64,000 nt of DNA from Allolucifera butyrica (lineage in GTDB: Bacteria > Bacillota > Negativicutes > Sporomusales > UPPP01). A program made the translations under genes and the position numbers. The notes under the pieces were generated by a model. It had not been told where the DNA came from, did no database searches, and saw only the letters and a list, made by a program, of their open reading frames with translations. The stretch spans positions 62,001 to 126,000 of the forward strand of contig NZ_UPPP01000054.1 of the NCBI RefSeq assembly GCF_900476375.1, in the 5' to 3' direction. This document shows positions 17,018 through 25,552 of the stretch, piece after piece. The stretch's first letter is position 1. Every line of letters begins with the position of its first letter.

Positions 17018-17659
17018 GTGAGGCTGCGGAGAAAGGCCTGGATCGGTGAGGCCATAAAGGAATACAGTGATTTAGTAATACTACTACAGTCCGGGAATGC
17101 TTATCAAGGGCGCTGGCGGGAAATCCTCGGCCGGGATGCGCCCTTACATGTTGAACTTGGTACGGGACGGGGCACGTTTATAACAGATCTCGCCGCTTTA
17201 CACCGCTCAACTAATTTTATTGGCATGGAGGCTGTGCCGGATGTTCTCTATAATGCGGCTCAGAAAGCGCAATTCAGGGAATTGAACAATCTTAAACTGT
17301 TACTTGCCGATGTCAACAATATTTTAGATATTTTTGCGCCGGGGGAAGTGAACCGGCTATATATTAATTTTTGCGATCCGTGGCCGAAAAGACGGCATGC
17401 TAAGCGTCGCTTGACTCATGCCGGTTTTTTGGCTAAATACAAGGTGATTTTGGCGCTCGGCGGCGAGCTGTTTTTCAAAACGGACAATATAAAACTGTTT
17501 GAGTTTTCGCTGAATCAGTTTGCCGATATGGGACTTTCTCTGGGGAATATTACTTTTGATCTTCATAATAGCAGTTATGAAGGCAATATTATGACTGAAT
17601 ACGAGGCTAAGTTCAGCGCTCTGGGACAACCGATTTACCGTTGTGAAGTACGGTTTTAA
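17018..17659 (+). CDS. trmB: tRNA (guanine-N7-)-methyltransferase
   Basis: 213 residues. TrmB methylates G46 in the variable loop of tRNA using SAM. The family signatures are all there: VELGTGRGTFI (SAM site), FIGMEAVPDVL, INFCDPWPKRRHAKRRL and the C-terminal TEYEAKF. GTG start at 17018 after CCGGAGGGAT gives the usual RLRRKAW beginning; an upstream GTG at 16991 has no ribosome site. Confidence 0.95.
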   Translation: MRLRRKAWIGEAIKEYSDLVILLQSGNAYQGRWREILGRDAPLHVELGTGRGTFITDLAALHRSTNFIGMEAVPDVLYNAAQKAQFRELNNLKLLLADVNNILDIFAPGEVNRLYINFCDPWPKRRHAKRRLTHAGFLAKYKVILALGGELFFKTDNIKLFEFSLNQFADMGLSLGNITFDLHNSSYEGNIMTEYEAKFSALGQPIYRCEVRF

Positions 17660-17733
17660 CAGGGACGAACAAAACGGTGGGAAGCGGCATACAATGTAGT
17701 AGTGATACAATCACGAGATAGGAGTGTGTTGTT

Positions 17734-18909
17734 ATGCCGCGTCAGCAGATACCTTTTGCCGTGCCCCACCCCGTTCCGCCCCTCAACCTGGAAGAAGTTA
17801 AATTCTGGCTAATGATTATGCAGGAACATGCTGTGTTTATTAAGGCTGGATTACCGGCTGACGATATGGAACGAATGAATGAAGCGCAAAGTTTTTTCCA
17901 GGGGTTTGGAGCATTGCGGGCGCGGGCCGACAAAGTACAGAGCGAGAAAAAATTCGGTGAGCTGGTGGCAGATGCGCAGAGTCTGGTGCGGGATTTTTAT
18001 CATTTTAAACGTCGTCTGCTTCGGAGAATGTTGGCGTGCAAATTGGGAGGCAACAACTTCCCGCTCTTTTTGGACCATCTGGCACGGGAAGCAGAATATT
18101 TTCTCCGGCTTTTGGACAAAATGCGCCACGACCGGTCACCGTTTGTTGTCGTATCCACTGCCCGGGAAAATGCTTTCTGGGTACGATTGATGGATGACCA
18201 TACCCGCTTTATCAGACAAAAGTTTGACCCTTCCGAAAGAAATTTAATTAAGACCATTGAAGGGTTTTCTGAGGATTTTGACGGACTGCAGCTAGAGGGG
18301 CAGGACTGGGTAAGTATGCTGGGCTCCGGTTCCGGCGGGAACCCTCCGTCCTACGGCAGGTATTTGCAGGACGTTCGGTTTGCCGTTTTGCGGCTCCGGG
18401 ATTTCAAACGGGCCATAACGGAGATGATTGCCGAATGCAAGCTGCTCGGCATCCTTCCCGAAATGATGGCAGAGCATGTACGCTGTGAAGCGGAACATTT
18501 TCTCATGATTTTGTCAATGATTGACAAGGGGCTGCTGAAAGAAGACGCCGATTGCGGTCAGGAAGAGGAAATAGAAGAGATAGAGGAAATCGAGGAACCT
18601 ATTCAATGTGAACCGGAACCGGTGATGGAGGAGTGCCCGGTTTTCCTGGAAGAGGAACCGCGGGAGAAGACCCCTTGCGTTTCGGAAACGCCGGAGCAGC
18701 CTGAAATAGCTCCTGTTTTGCCGACGTTAAATGCTGACAAAGACATAAAGGATGCCGGGGATGACGAGGAAGAAGAAGATGAAGATGAAGATGACGAGGA
18801 AGATTTGGTAGTTCCTCCGCCTCCACCGTCTCCTAAGCCGCCGGTGACATCGAAAAAGTATAAATGGAGCGGCAAATGGCCCCGGGCCCTGGGAAAGATA
18901 AGAGACTAA
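17734..18909 (+). CDS. DUF2935 protein with acidic, Pro-rich tail
   Basis: 391 residues. Two helical DUF2935 repeats, about 20-135 (FWLMIMQEHAVFIKAGL) and 145-275 (FWVRLMDDHTRFIRQKF), have spaced His and Glu residues that suggest a hemerythrin- or ferritin-like four-helix metal site. After 280 the chain is almost pure Glu/Asp, passes through a Pro-rich stretch and ends with a basic Lys/Trp-rich segment. DUF2935 proteins occur mainly in spore formers and their role is not established. The tail may bind a polyanion- or calcium-rich surface (inference). AGGAGTG precedes the ATG. Confidence 0.8.
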   Translation: MPRQQIPFAVPHPVPPLNLEEVKFWLMIMQEHAVFIKAGLPADDMERMNEAQSFFQGFGALRARADKVQSEKKFGELVADAQSLVRDFYHFKRRLLRRMLACKLGGNNFPLFLDHLAREAEYFLRLLDKMRHDRSPFVVVSTARENAFWVRLMDDHTRFIRQKFDPSERNLIKTIEGFSEDFDGLQLEGQDWVSMLGSGSGGNPPSYGRYLQDVRFAVLRLRDFKRAITEMIAECKLLGILPEMMAEHVRCEAEHFLMILSMIDKGLLKEDADCGQEEEIEEIEEIEEPIQCEPEPVMEECPVFLEEEPREKTPCVSETPEQPEIAPVLPTLNADKDIKDAGDDEEEEDEDEDDEEDLVVPPPPPSPKPPVTSKKYKWSGKWPRALGKIRD

Positions 18910-18939
18910 TTCCTTGACGGGTCCAGTACATGACAAAAA

Positions 18940-18969
18940 AACCCTTTCCATTGAAGGAAGGGTTTTTTT
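18940..18969 (+). terminator. terminator after the DUF2935 gene
   Basis: CCCTTTCC / GGAAGGG stem with one bulge, loop ATTGAA, then TTTTTTT. Confidence 0.85.
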
Positions 18970-18978
18970 ATGGGATTA

Positions 18979-19027
18979 GCGCCCTGCGCCCTGAGCCACG
19001 AGCCGAAAGACCGCGCAGCGGTCTTCC
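18979..19027 (+). repeat. GC-rich repeat block with hairpin
   Basis: GCGCCCTGCGCCCTGAGCC, then AAAGACCGC / GCGGTCTT. It lies between convergent genes, seven bases from the stop of the minus-strand gene, and may be its terminator. Confidence 0.6.
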
Positions 19028-19033
19028 TCATGC

Positions 19034-19993
19034 TCATACGGCAGGAACGACAGCCATATAACCGGAGAGTTCCCGCTGCGTCTGAGTGAAAGACAACAAC
19101 TTACCATTGACCAGATCAATCATCGCTAAGTCACCAAACATGTGACTGGCGGCTAAAGCGAATTTACCCGAAGGCAGAATGTGCAGACAGGAGATGGAGC
19201 GTCCTACCGGGATCCAGCCGGCAATGTTCTTTTCTGCAGCATCAATCACCGTGACGGAGGCACTGTCTTCATTGACAACGTATGCCGTCTCTTCGTCCGG
19301 AGAGAGAGCCACGTAACAGGGGTACGTTTTTAGATTTTTTTTATGTAGCGGGCACTGGGTGGTTATAATGTTGTAAGGCTGCCCGGAATTGGTTTCATCA
19401 ATTATAATGACACCTTCACCGGCAAAGAGATTGCTGGTAAAAGGAATATAAACGCGTCCATGGCGGTCCCGGGCGATGTTGGTGGGAGTACCGGGGAAGT
19501 TCCAATCATACTGGAAAATCCCTTGATTATCTAAAACGAGAAGGGTACCGCCGGCATCGTGTTCCCATACGCTGTAAATCCGTTCCGGTCCGGCGGTAAG
19601 ACCGGAGCACAGGCTTTTGGCGGCTGACTGGCCCCAGCAGTTTTGTTCCAGGCTGGTGATATTAACCTGGTAAAATACACTGTCGGGAGTAACTAAGTAA
19701 GCCTTGCTGTCATCGGGTGCAAGGATAAACCGGGCGGGGGGAGGCAGTTCTAGCGGCAACCGGTAGATTTTTAACGCGTCAAGGTTGACAGCCCATAGTC
19801 CACCCTGCTCCGACTGCTGGTTGACGGCCGGAAGATAAGCCTTTTTATAGTCTGCTGTAAGAGCAATGCCGGTGGGAGTAAAGTCCGGGTCATAGGGCAA
19901 TTCCGCCAAAATTTCGCCGCTCAGTCCGTCGACGGCTAACAGGGCGTGCCCGCTAATGTCAATAACCAGTATTTTATAGGACGCCGGTTCCAT
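19034..19993 (-). CDS. YncE-like beta-propeller protein
   Basis: 319 residues made of repeated beta-blade units; VALSPDEETAYVVNEDSASVTVID near 230-255 is a typical YVTN/YncE blade. There is no signal peptide or TM segment, so it appears cytosolic, unlike most YncE proteins. Cysteines occur at several points, including the TQCPLHKKNLKTYPC stretch. AGAGGTGATAGT before the ATG is a good ribosome site. The function of such proteins is unknown; lactonase or a scaffold are the usual guesses. Monocistronic. Confidence 0.75.
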   Translation of the reverse strand: MEPASYKILVIDISGHALLAVDGLSGEILAELPYDPDFTPTGIALTADYKKAYLPAVNQQSEQGGLWAVNLDALKIYRLPLELPPPARFILAPDDSKAYLVTPDSVFYQVNITSLEQNCWGQSAAKSLCSGLTAGPERIYSVWEHDAGGTLLVLDNQGIFQYDWNFPGTPTNIARDRHGRVYIPFTSNLFAGEGVIIIDETNSGQPYNIITTQCPLHKKNLKTYPCYVALSPDEETAYVVNEDSASVTVIDAAEKNIAGWIPVGRSISCLHILPSGKFALAASHMFGDLAMIDLVNGKLLSFTQTQRELSGYMAVVPAV

Positions 19994-20200
19994 ACTATCA
20001 CCTCTTTAGAATTCCTCCCCTATACTATGCAGTATATGCTGTAGAAGTTCTTGGGTAAGCATGGTCCTTTTTGTATTTTTCAATAAAAATGCAGTCGGAT
20101 TACAAAAAAACGGAGACCTGCGTTCGAAGGGGGAAGCGGTCATTTCTTTGTATATGGTATAATAAAAATAAATCAATCGGTTACTGCGGGAGTGTTGTTC

Positions 20201-21382
20201 ATGGATCGGTCGCTCAAGCTTTGGCGCAGCCACAGTGAGGCTGTGCTTGTTATTGCCCTGTTGTTGTTTCTAATCGGTACAGTCAATATTTTCAGTGCCA
20301 GCTTTGTCCTGGCCGGGCAAATGCTGCACGACAGCTATTATTTTCTCAAACGGCATTTACTGGCTTTTTTCATTGGTGCTGTATTGCTGGTGTTTTTTGC
20401 CAAAATAGATTACCGGCGACTGGTTAAACCATGGCCGCTTCTGGTCATGATCATGGCCGTTCTCGGCATGCTGATGGCTGTTCATTTTGGCGGTGTCAAC
20501 GCGAATGGGGCCCGGCGCTGGCTAAAACTGGGGGTTCAATTCCAACCGTCTGAATTTGCCAAACTGGCAGCGATCTTAATGGCGGCGGCTTATCTTGGTC
20601 CCCGGGTGGAAAAAAAGCAGCCAATTACGCTTTTTTCCTGGCCTTTTTATTTTACTTTGATCATGGGCGGGCTGGTATTGAAGCAGCCGGATATGGGTAC
20701 GGCTATGGTAATCGTTGGGTTATGCCTGTTATTATATATCATAGCCGGAATTCCAAGGCATGAATTGCTGGGATTAGGCATGGCCGGGGCTGGAGCTGTT
20801 GTTTACTTTATTTTTGCCGCCGCTTACCGGGCTGAGAGAATTATGGCTTGGATTGACCCGTGGTCGCATCAGCAGGACAGCGGCTATCAGACGGTGCAGT
20901 CCCTTCTGGCTATTGGTTCAGGCGGATTTTTTGGTGCTGGGTTGGGAATGGGCGCAAGCAAGTTTCATTATTTGCCGGAAGCTCATACCGACTTTGCTTT
21001 CGCCGTCTTATGCCAGGAAATGGGTTTTATTGGCGCATTGGCCGTAATTCTGCTTTTGGCGGCGCTGGCCTGGTATGGTATTCAAATTGCGCTTAAGGCG
21101 GCCGACGGGGTTGGCATGATTATGGCTACAGGGATTGTAGCGATGATTATCGGGCAGGCTATTGGGAATGCCGCTATGGTTTCCGGCGTTATTCCCGTTA
21201 CGGGTATTCCTATGCCGTTTATCAGCTTTGGCGGGACGTTTCTCCTCGTAATCATGGCGGCTCTCGGTATATTAATCAGCGTGGGGCGAAGGGCTGCCGG
21301 CATTGTCTCCTCCGCTCCCGGGCCGGAAAAACCTATGGGGCGGACCCGGCTTCGGTTGGCCGGTAAGACCCAGCAGCCTTAG
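20201..21382 (+). CDS. FtsW/RodA/SpoVE-family glycosyltransferase
   Basis: 393 residues with about ten TM helices. SEDS proteins polymerise lipid II into glycan strands together with a class B PBP. GYQTVQSLLAIGSGGFFGAGLG, HTDFAFAVLCQEMGFIG and GIPMPFISFGGT are the SEDS signatures; the tail resembles FtsW/SpoVE more than RodA. The ATG at 20201 has GGGAGTG in front; a GTG nine bases earlier is in frame. TATAAT at 20158-20163 could be its -10. It is isolated from any division cluster, so a sporulation role like SpoVE is possible; the SpoVD-like PBP at 59 kb is a potential partner (inference). Confidence 0.88.
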   Translation: MDRSLKLWRSHSEAVLVIALLLFLIGTVNIFSASFVLAGQMLHDSYYFLKRHLLAFFIGAVLLVFFAKIDYRRLVKPWPLLVMIMAVLGMLMAVHFGGVNANGARRWLKLGVQFQPSEFAKLAAILMAAAYLGPRVEKKQPITLFSWPFYFTLIMGGLVLKQPDMGTAMVIVGLCLLLYIIAGIPRHELLGLGMAGAGAVVYFIFAAAYRAERIMAWIDPWSHQQDSGYQTVQSLLAIGSGGFFGAGLGMGASKFHYLPEAHTDFAFAVLCQEMGFIGALAVILLLAALAWYGIQIALKAADGVGMIMATGIVAMIIGQAIGNAAMVSGVIPVTGIPMPFISFGGTFLLVIMAALGILISVGRRAAGIVSSAPGPEKPMGRTRLRLAGKTQQP

Positions 21383-21404
21383 CAAGATTAATAGTGCAAA
21401 AATA

Positions 21405-21436
21405 AAAGGACTACCCGGTTGGGCAGTCCTTTTTTC
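21405..21436 (+). terminator. terminator between convergent genes
   Basis: AAGGACT-A-CCC-GGTT-GGG-C-AGTCCTT hairpin followed by TTTTTT on the plus strand. The A-run on the other side gives T's for the minus strand, so it probably serves both the SEDS gene and the FtsH-like gene. Confidence 0.88.
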
Positions 21437-21443
21437 TTGCTTT

Positions 21444-22928
21444 TTATGCCGCGTTGTTCCTGGCCAAAATTGTCCGCAGCTCGGTGCCGGAGAGTGTCTC
21501 TTGTTCCAGCAATATCTGGGCCAAATAGGACAAGGTAGACTGATAGGTCAGAAGTAAGCCGCGGGTTTTATCTTCAATATCGCGCAAAATGGAGGTCATT
21601 GTCCGGTGAAGCAACTCTCCGGGTATATCCTCAGCAGAAACAATACCCAATTCCGACAAGCCGTTGAAAATGATTTGTTTGGTCATATCCGCCGCCTGTT
21701 TAAAATCATTGGCCGCACCGGTACTGCGGCAGGCAAGCAGGATTTCCTCCGCTACGGCACCGGCTAAGGCCACAGCGATCCGGTCGCGAAGATATTCCAA
21801 AGTATATAAATAGATATCATCTTCCTGCGTCTGCCGTACATAGCCAAGTGCATTACTGCGGGAAGCTACGTTAACGCTGGCTACGGAGTTGGTCCGCACC
21901 AGCTCACTGACCAAAGCGTGTCCGGCTTCATGAATGGCTACCCGTTTTCTTTCATCCAGACTGGGTATTTTGTCCAGTTTTTCTCCCATCATAACCTTCT
22001 CGATGGCGCTTTGGAAATGGCGTGGCGCTATATCCTGACATTCTTCCCTGAGTGCCAGAATGGCCGCTTCATTGGTTACACTTTCCAACTGGGCGCCGGA
22101 GAAACCGAACGTATCCTGGGCGATTGCCTCCAGCGATACGTCCGTTGACAATGGTTTATTCTTAGTATGCAGCCGCAAAATATGCAATCGTCCTTTTTTG
22201 TCGGGAAGATCCACTTTTACCTGACGGTCGAAGCGGCCGGGACGCAACAGGGCGGTATCAAGCATATCCACCCGGTTGGTGGCTCCGATGACGAGAATGT
22301 GGATATCGTCCCGGACAGGCAGTCCGTCCATCTGCACCAGGAGTTCGTTTAATGTTTGGTCATGTTCTGTATGACTATGATTTTGGCCGCGTTTTCCCCC
22401 CAGCACTTCCATTTCGTCAATAAAAATGACAGCCCCGGTTTTATTCCTTTTTTTCGCCGCCAGACGGGCTTGTTTAAATAGCTGCCGCACTCTTTGCGCG
22501 CCAACGCCCACGTACATTTCCACAAACTCGGAACCACTTACGGCCAGAAAGACCGAATCGGTGAAACGGGCGGCGGCTTTGGCAAGCAGTGTTTTTCCAG
22601 TACCCGGCGGACCACTGAGTAAGATGCCTTTTAAAGGCCGGATGCCCATACTTTGAATCTGGTCGGCTTTTTTTATAAATTCCAGAGCTTCACATAATTC
22701 ATTTTTGGCCACATCCTGCCCGCCAATATCTTCAAACGTGACGGGCGGGACCTCTTTTTCACTGAAAGAAGCAAATGATTTGGTACCGGAGCGCATGTGT
22801 TTATTAGCAAAAATGAGAAGACCGGCGATGGCGGCCAAAAAAAGGACCGGCAGGATATCCACGCCTTGTAGGGCAAGAAATAAGAGAATGCCTGCCAGAG
22901 CACCTGCCAATAGATCAAGGTATTGCAT
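21444..22928 (-). CDS. short FtsH-like membrane AAA protease
   Basis: 494 residues. Two TM helices (about 3-22 and 25-42) are joined by only a few residues, so the large external domain of classical FtsH is missing. The AAA domain has Walker A GPPGTGKT at 106-113, Walker B FIDE at 169-172 and the pore EFVEMYVGVGA; the zinc protease domain has HEAGH at 333-337 and AANDF. An ATP-driven zinc protease for membrane or cytosolic proteins is thus expected. The ATG at 22926-22928 follows GGGAGG. Its start overlaps the upstream gene by 14 bases, marking a two-gene operon. Canonical FtsH is about 600-650 residues, so this is probably a specialised paralogue. Confidence 0.88.
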   Translation of the reverse strand: MQYLDLLAGALAGILLFLALQGVDILPVLFLAAIAGLLIFANKHMRSGTKSFASFSEKEVPPVTFEDIGGQDVAKNELCEALEFIKKADQIQSMGIRPLKGILLSGPPGTGKTLLAKAAARFTDSVFLAVSGSEFVEMYVGVGAQRVRQLFKQARLAAKKRNKTGAVIFIDEMEVLGGKRGQNHSHTEHDQTLNELLVQMDGLPVRDDIHILVIGATNRVDMLDTALLRPGRFDRQVKVDLPDKKGRLHILRLHTKNKPLSTDVSLEAIAQDTFGFSGAQLESVTNEAAILALREECQDIAPRHFQSAIEKVMMGEKLDKIPSLDERKRVAIHEAGHALVSELVRTNSVASVNVASRSNALGYVRQTQEDDIYLYTLEYLRDRIAVALAGAVAEEILLACRSTGAANDFKQAADMTKQIIFNGLSELGIVSAEDIPGELLHRTMTSILRDIEDKTRGLLLTYQSTLSYLAQILLEQETLSGTELRTILARNNAA

Positions 22929-23466
22929 GGGTTTGCCTCCCTTGTACAGCCTGACGGGGAACCAGGGTATAAAAAGAGTTGTCACCCTGGGCAAGCTGCA
23001 GATAAATAGCCTGGGAATCGACATAAACATGAGCTGTTACACCGGCATTACTGGCGATTTCCTGGATTTTGTCCGCCATCCGGGGAAAGTTCCCTGTCAT
23101 AATAGCCTGCTGAAGATAATACTGGGCACGATAATCGATTTGTTCCAATTCCGGAGTACTGCGGTCTTCGACCCGAATCCGAAAAGGCCTGTTTCCTAAA
23201 AAACGGACTGCCGTTTGTTGAATATGAACATAGGTCTTTTGAAAATTGGCAGATGGGTCCAACGTCACGGATAAGGTGAGTAAGTTTTTAGGCTGGCCGC
23301 TGTCCTGGCATATAACCTTTTTCACACCGTCAATATGTTGCAGGGCATTATTCAAAGGCCGGGTTGTGGTTTGCTGCCGCCACATAGATTGGCCTGCATA
23401 TAGAATTCCCAGTGTGAGCAGGAGGGCTAACGCGGCTTTAAGCCATTGCTGTTGAGTCCAGTTCAC
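22915..23466 (-). CDS. membrane-anchored hypothetical protein, partner of the FtsH-like protease
   Basis: 183 residues. One N-terminal TM helix (about 8-26) is followed by a soluble domain of roughly 150 residues, predicted to be outside the membrane. No family recognised. GTG start at 23464-23466 with AAGGAGGTGG upstream. Its last 14 bases overlap the start of the FtsH-like gene, so the two are translated together. It could act as an adaptor or as the external part that the short protease lacks; this is inference from the arrangement only. Confidence 0.75.
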   Translation of the reverse strand: MNWTQQQWLKAALALLLTLGILYAGQSMWRQQTTTRPLNNALQHIDGVKKVICQDSGQPKNLLTLSVTLDPSANFQKTYVHIQQTAVRFLGNRPFRIRVEDRSTPELEQIDYRAQYYLQQAIMTGNFPRMADKIQEIASNAGVTAHVYVDSQAIYLQLAQGDNSFYTLVPRQAVQGRQTHAIP

Positions 23467-23641
23467 TAAGCCACCTCCTTGTTAACATAAGACATTATAA
23501 CATAGAGACGGCCGTTCACCTAATCCAGTTTTTTGCTAACGGTATAAAATTTGCTAATTAACATATAATAGGATAATATGACCAATTAATAACTGTGGGA
23601 GAACAGATCCATTTGGTTTATCAGAAAAAGGGGGGAAAAGC

Positions 23642-23836
23642 ATGGATCGGGTAGCGTTATTGCTGGTGATTTTTGGTGCCTTAAACTGGCTGTTGATAGG
23701 CTTGTTCCGGTTCGATTTGATAGCCGTTCTGCTGGGAGGGCAGGAGGCGGTACTGAGCCGCGCCATATATATACTGGTAGGTTTAGGCGGTATTTGGTCT
23801 ATTTCTTTATTTTTCCGGGAACGTGGTAAAACATAG
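23642..23836 (+). CDS. DUF378 small membrane protein
   Basis: 64 residues with two TM helices and the DUF378 pattern ALNWLLIGLFRFDLIAVLLGG. Function unknown; the family is common in Firmicutes. AGGGGGG before the ATG. Its end runs directly into a terminator. Confidence 0.85.
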   Translation: MDRVALLLVIFGALNWLLIGLFRFDLIAVLLGGQEAVLSRAIYILVGLGGIWSISLFFRERGKT

Positions 23837-23861
23837 GTTGTACCACGTTTCGCTGTTTTTT
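23820..23861 (+). terminator. terminator overlapping the end of the DUF378 gene
   Basis: Perfect 9-bp stem AACGTGGTA / TACCACGTT, 12-base loop, then TCGCTGTTTTTT. The first arm lies inside the coding sequence. Confidence 0.75.
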
Positions 23862-23907
23862 CCGTGTCCTGAGCCCTAGAAAGACCGCATCAGCGGTCTT
23901 TCGGTCC
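23860..23907 (+). repeat. GC-rich repeat block with AAAGACCGC hairpin
   Basis: TTCCGTGTCCTGAGCCCTAG, then the perfect GAAAGACCGC-ATCA-GCGGTCTTTC hairpin (23879-23902). Member of the dispersed family; the T-run after it is short. Confidence 0.6.
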
Positions 23908-23987
23908 CTCTTCTCTGAAAATTGTATGTTTAATAACCGGCTGTTTAAGTTAATACTTATAAGGGAAACGCAGAAGGGGGAATTCTT

Positions 23988-24269
23988 GTGCTATGGCTTA
24001 TTCGTGCGGGAGCCTATCTTGTCAGCGGGCTGACAATATGGCAATTTGCCCATGGGGGCGCAGGCATTGGCAGTATTCTTGCAGCCCATAAGCCGCTGAC
24101 GCTGGATCCGGACCATTCTATGATTTTTGGAGTGTGTGCCGGACTTAGCAACTTTACCGGGATGGATGTCACGCTGATTCGTCTGATTTGGGTGATTCTG
24201 GCGTTTTATCGGGGAATCGGGATTGGGCTGTATCTTCTGGCGTTTTTAATTATGCCCGTAAAGGGATAA
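23988..24269 (+). CDS. PspC-domain membrane protein
   Basis: 93 residues. An N-terminal hydrophobic stretch (about 4-30) is followed by a PspC domain (about 42-93) with GVCAGLSNFTGMDVTLIRLIWVILA. PspC domains take part in envelope-stress signalling, but no other psp gene is near. GTG start with a strong AAGGGGG site. Confidence 0.8.
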   Translation: MLWLIRAGAYLVSGLTIWQFAHGGAGIGSILAAHKPLTLDPDHSMIFGVCAGLSNFTGMDVTLIRLIWVILAFYRGIGIGLYLLAFLIMPVKG

Positions 24270-24284
24270 TAGATAATAGATTGT

Positions 24285-24317
24285 CGTCCGCCATGCAGGC
24301 GGACGGCTATTTTTTTT
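24285..24317 (+). terminator. terminator of the PspC gene
   Basis: 8-bp stem CGTCCGCC / GGCGGACG, loop ATGCA, then GCTATTTTTTTT. Confidence 0.9.
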
Positions 24318-24381
24318 CTACGGTGACCATTTCCCAAACGTTCACATAAAATATACTAGATTACGCGAGGAGGTATGAACG

Positions 24382-24618
24382 GTGAGGATACAACCTGATG
24401 ATTTTCAAGATGACGAGGATAGAACCATGTTTTGTGACTGCGATTGTGATACGGAAGAAAAATGTCTGGATGAAGAGGGGAGTATGCCTGAGCAGGTAAT
24501 ATTAGCTCATTCGTATGTTCCCTGGCAATTTTATGTAAAGGCGTACAGCCCGCAGGAAGCGTTAATGCGTGGAACCTTATTCCCCGAATTATTCGGAGTT
24601 TACCCCATTCCCAGATAA
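24382..24618 (+). CDS. cotJA: spore coat-associated protein CotJA
   Basis: 78 residues. The conserved ILAHSYVPWQFYVKAYSPQEALMRGTLFPEL segment identifies CotJA. The N-terminal third is acidic and Cys rich (FCDCDCD), an extension compared with Bacillus CotJA. GTG start with AGGAGGT eight bases upstream. First gene of cotJABC, whose products are made in the mother cell and help assemble the inner coat. Confidence 0.92.
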   Translation: MRIQPDDFQDDEDRTMFCDCDCDTEEKCLDEEGSMPEQVILAHSYVPWQFYVKAYSPQEALMRGTLFPELFGVYPIPR

Positions 24619-24640
24619 ATGAAGATGGAGGTGAATTGTT

Positions 24641-24892
24641 ATGTATTGTGAAAAACAAATGATGCTTTTAAGGAAAATCCAGGAAATGAGTTTTGTTGCG
24701 ACCGAACTGCATCTGTATTTAGATACGCGTCCGTGCGACCAGGATGCGCTTAACGATTACAACTGTGCCGTTGATGTAGTGAAAAAGTATAGGAATGAAT
24801 ACGAGGCTGAATTTGGTTCGATCATGGCCCTCGGCTTTCATGGGGACAAAGAGTGGACTTGGATTTGCGATCCCTGGCCCTGGGAAATGTAA
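24641..24892 (+). CDS. cotJB: spore coat protein CotJB
   Basis: 83 residues. CotJB-like helical pattern (VATELHLYLDTRPCDQDALNDYN) and the C-terminal WTWICDPWPWE. Stands 22 bases behind cotJA with a ribosome site GGAGGTG. Required with CotJA and CotJC for coat assembly in Bacillus. Confidence 0.92.
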   Translation: MYCEKQMMLLRKIQEMSFVATELHLYLDTRPCDQDALNDYNCAVDVVKKYRNEYEAEFGSIMALGFHGDKEWTWICDPWPWEM

Positions 24893-24916
24893 TTTAAATG
24901 AAAGGAATGGTGAAAT

Positions 24917-25507
24917 ATGTGGCAGTATGAAAAGAGATTGGAATATCCGGTGCAGGTGACTTGTCCGGATGTTAAGTTTGCGAAGCTGGTTATCACTCAA
25001 TACGGCGGGCCGGACGGAGAGCTTTCGGCTTCCCTGCGTTATCTGAATCAGAGGTATTCGATGCCTACTAAAGAAGCGAAAGCAATACTCACGGACATCG
25101 GGACGGAGGAAATGGCGCATATGGAAATGATTGCCGCCCTGGTATACAAACTGACCGAGGGAGCCGATCCTAAGGATTTTGAGGCAGCAGGCTGGGGAGG
25201 GCAATGGGCGCAGCATGACAGCGGTTTGTTTTGGACGGACGCGAATGGTGTGCCGTGGACGGCCAAGTATATTGCCTGTCTGGGAGATCCCATCACCGAT
25301 TTAACGGAGGATATGGCGGCAGAGCAAAAAGCCCGGGCAACATACGAACACTTGATAGCCGCTACGGAAGATCCTCTGGCCAAGGCTACGCTGCGTTTTC
25401 TATGGCAACGGGAAGTGGTGCACTTCCAGCGTTTTGGTGAAACGCTGAATGCGGTGCAGGAGCATTTGTGCGGCAAGCACATGTGGATGGGGCAGGAAAT
25501 GAAATAG
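24917..25507 (+). CDS. cotJC: spore coat protein CotJC, manganese catalase family
   Basis: 196 residues of the dimanganese catalase superfamily. The four-helix core shows the metal ligand pattern: Glu and His in GTEEMAHMEMI, Glu in AEQKARATYEHLI and in FLWQREVVHFQRFGE. It may detoxify peroxide in the coat or act structurally. Last gene of cotJABC, followed by a bidirectional terminator. Confidence 0.95.
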   Translation: MWQYEKRLEYPVQVTCPDVKFAKLVITQYGGPDGELSASLRYLNQRYSMPTKEAKAILTDIGTEEMAHMEMIAALVYKLTEGADPKDFEAAGWGGQWAQHDSGLFWTDANGVPWTAKYIACLGDPITDLTEDMAAEQKARATYEHLIAATEDPLAKATLRFLWQREVVHFQRFGETLNAVQEHLCGKHMWMGQEMK

Positions 25508-25513
25508 ACGGAA

Positions 25514-25552
25514 AAAACCTCCAGCCGGCAAGGGGTGGAGGTTTTACTTTTT
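25514..25552. terminator. bidirectional terminator between cotJC and the CBO0543-like gene
   Basis: Perfect 10-bp stem AAAACCTCCA / TGGAGGTTTT. T-runs follow in both directions (TTTTACTTTTT forward, TTTTTTCC reverse). The stop of the minus-strand gene lies within it. Confidence 0.9.
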
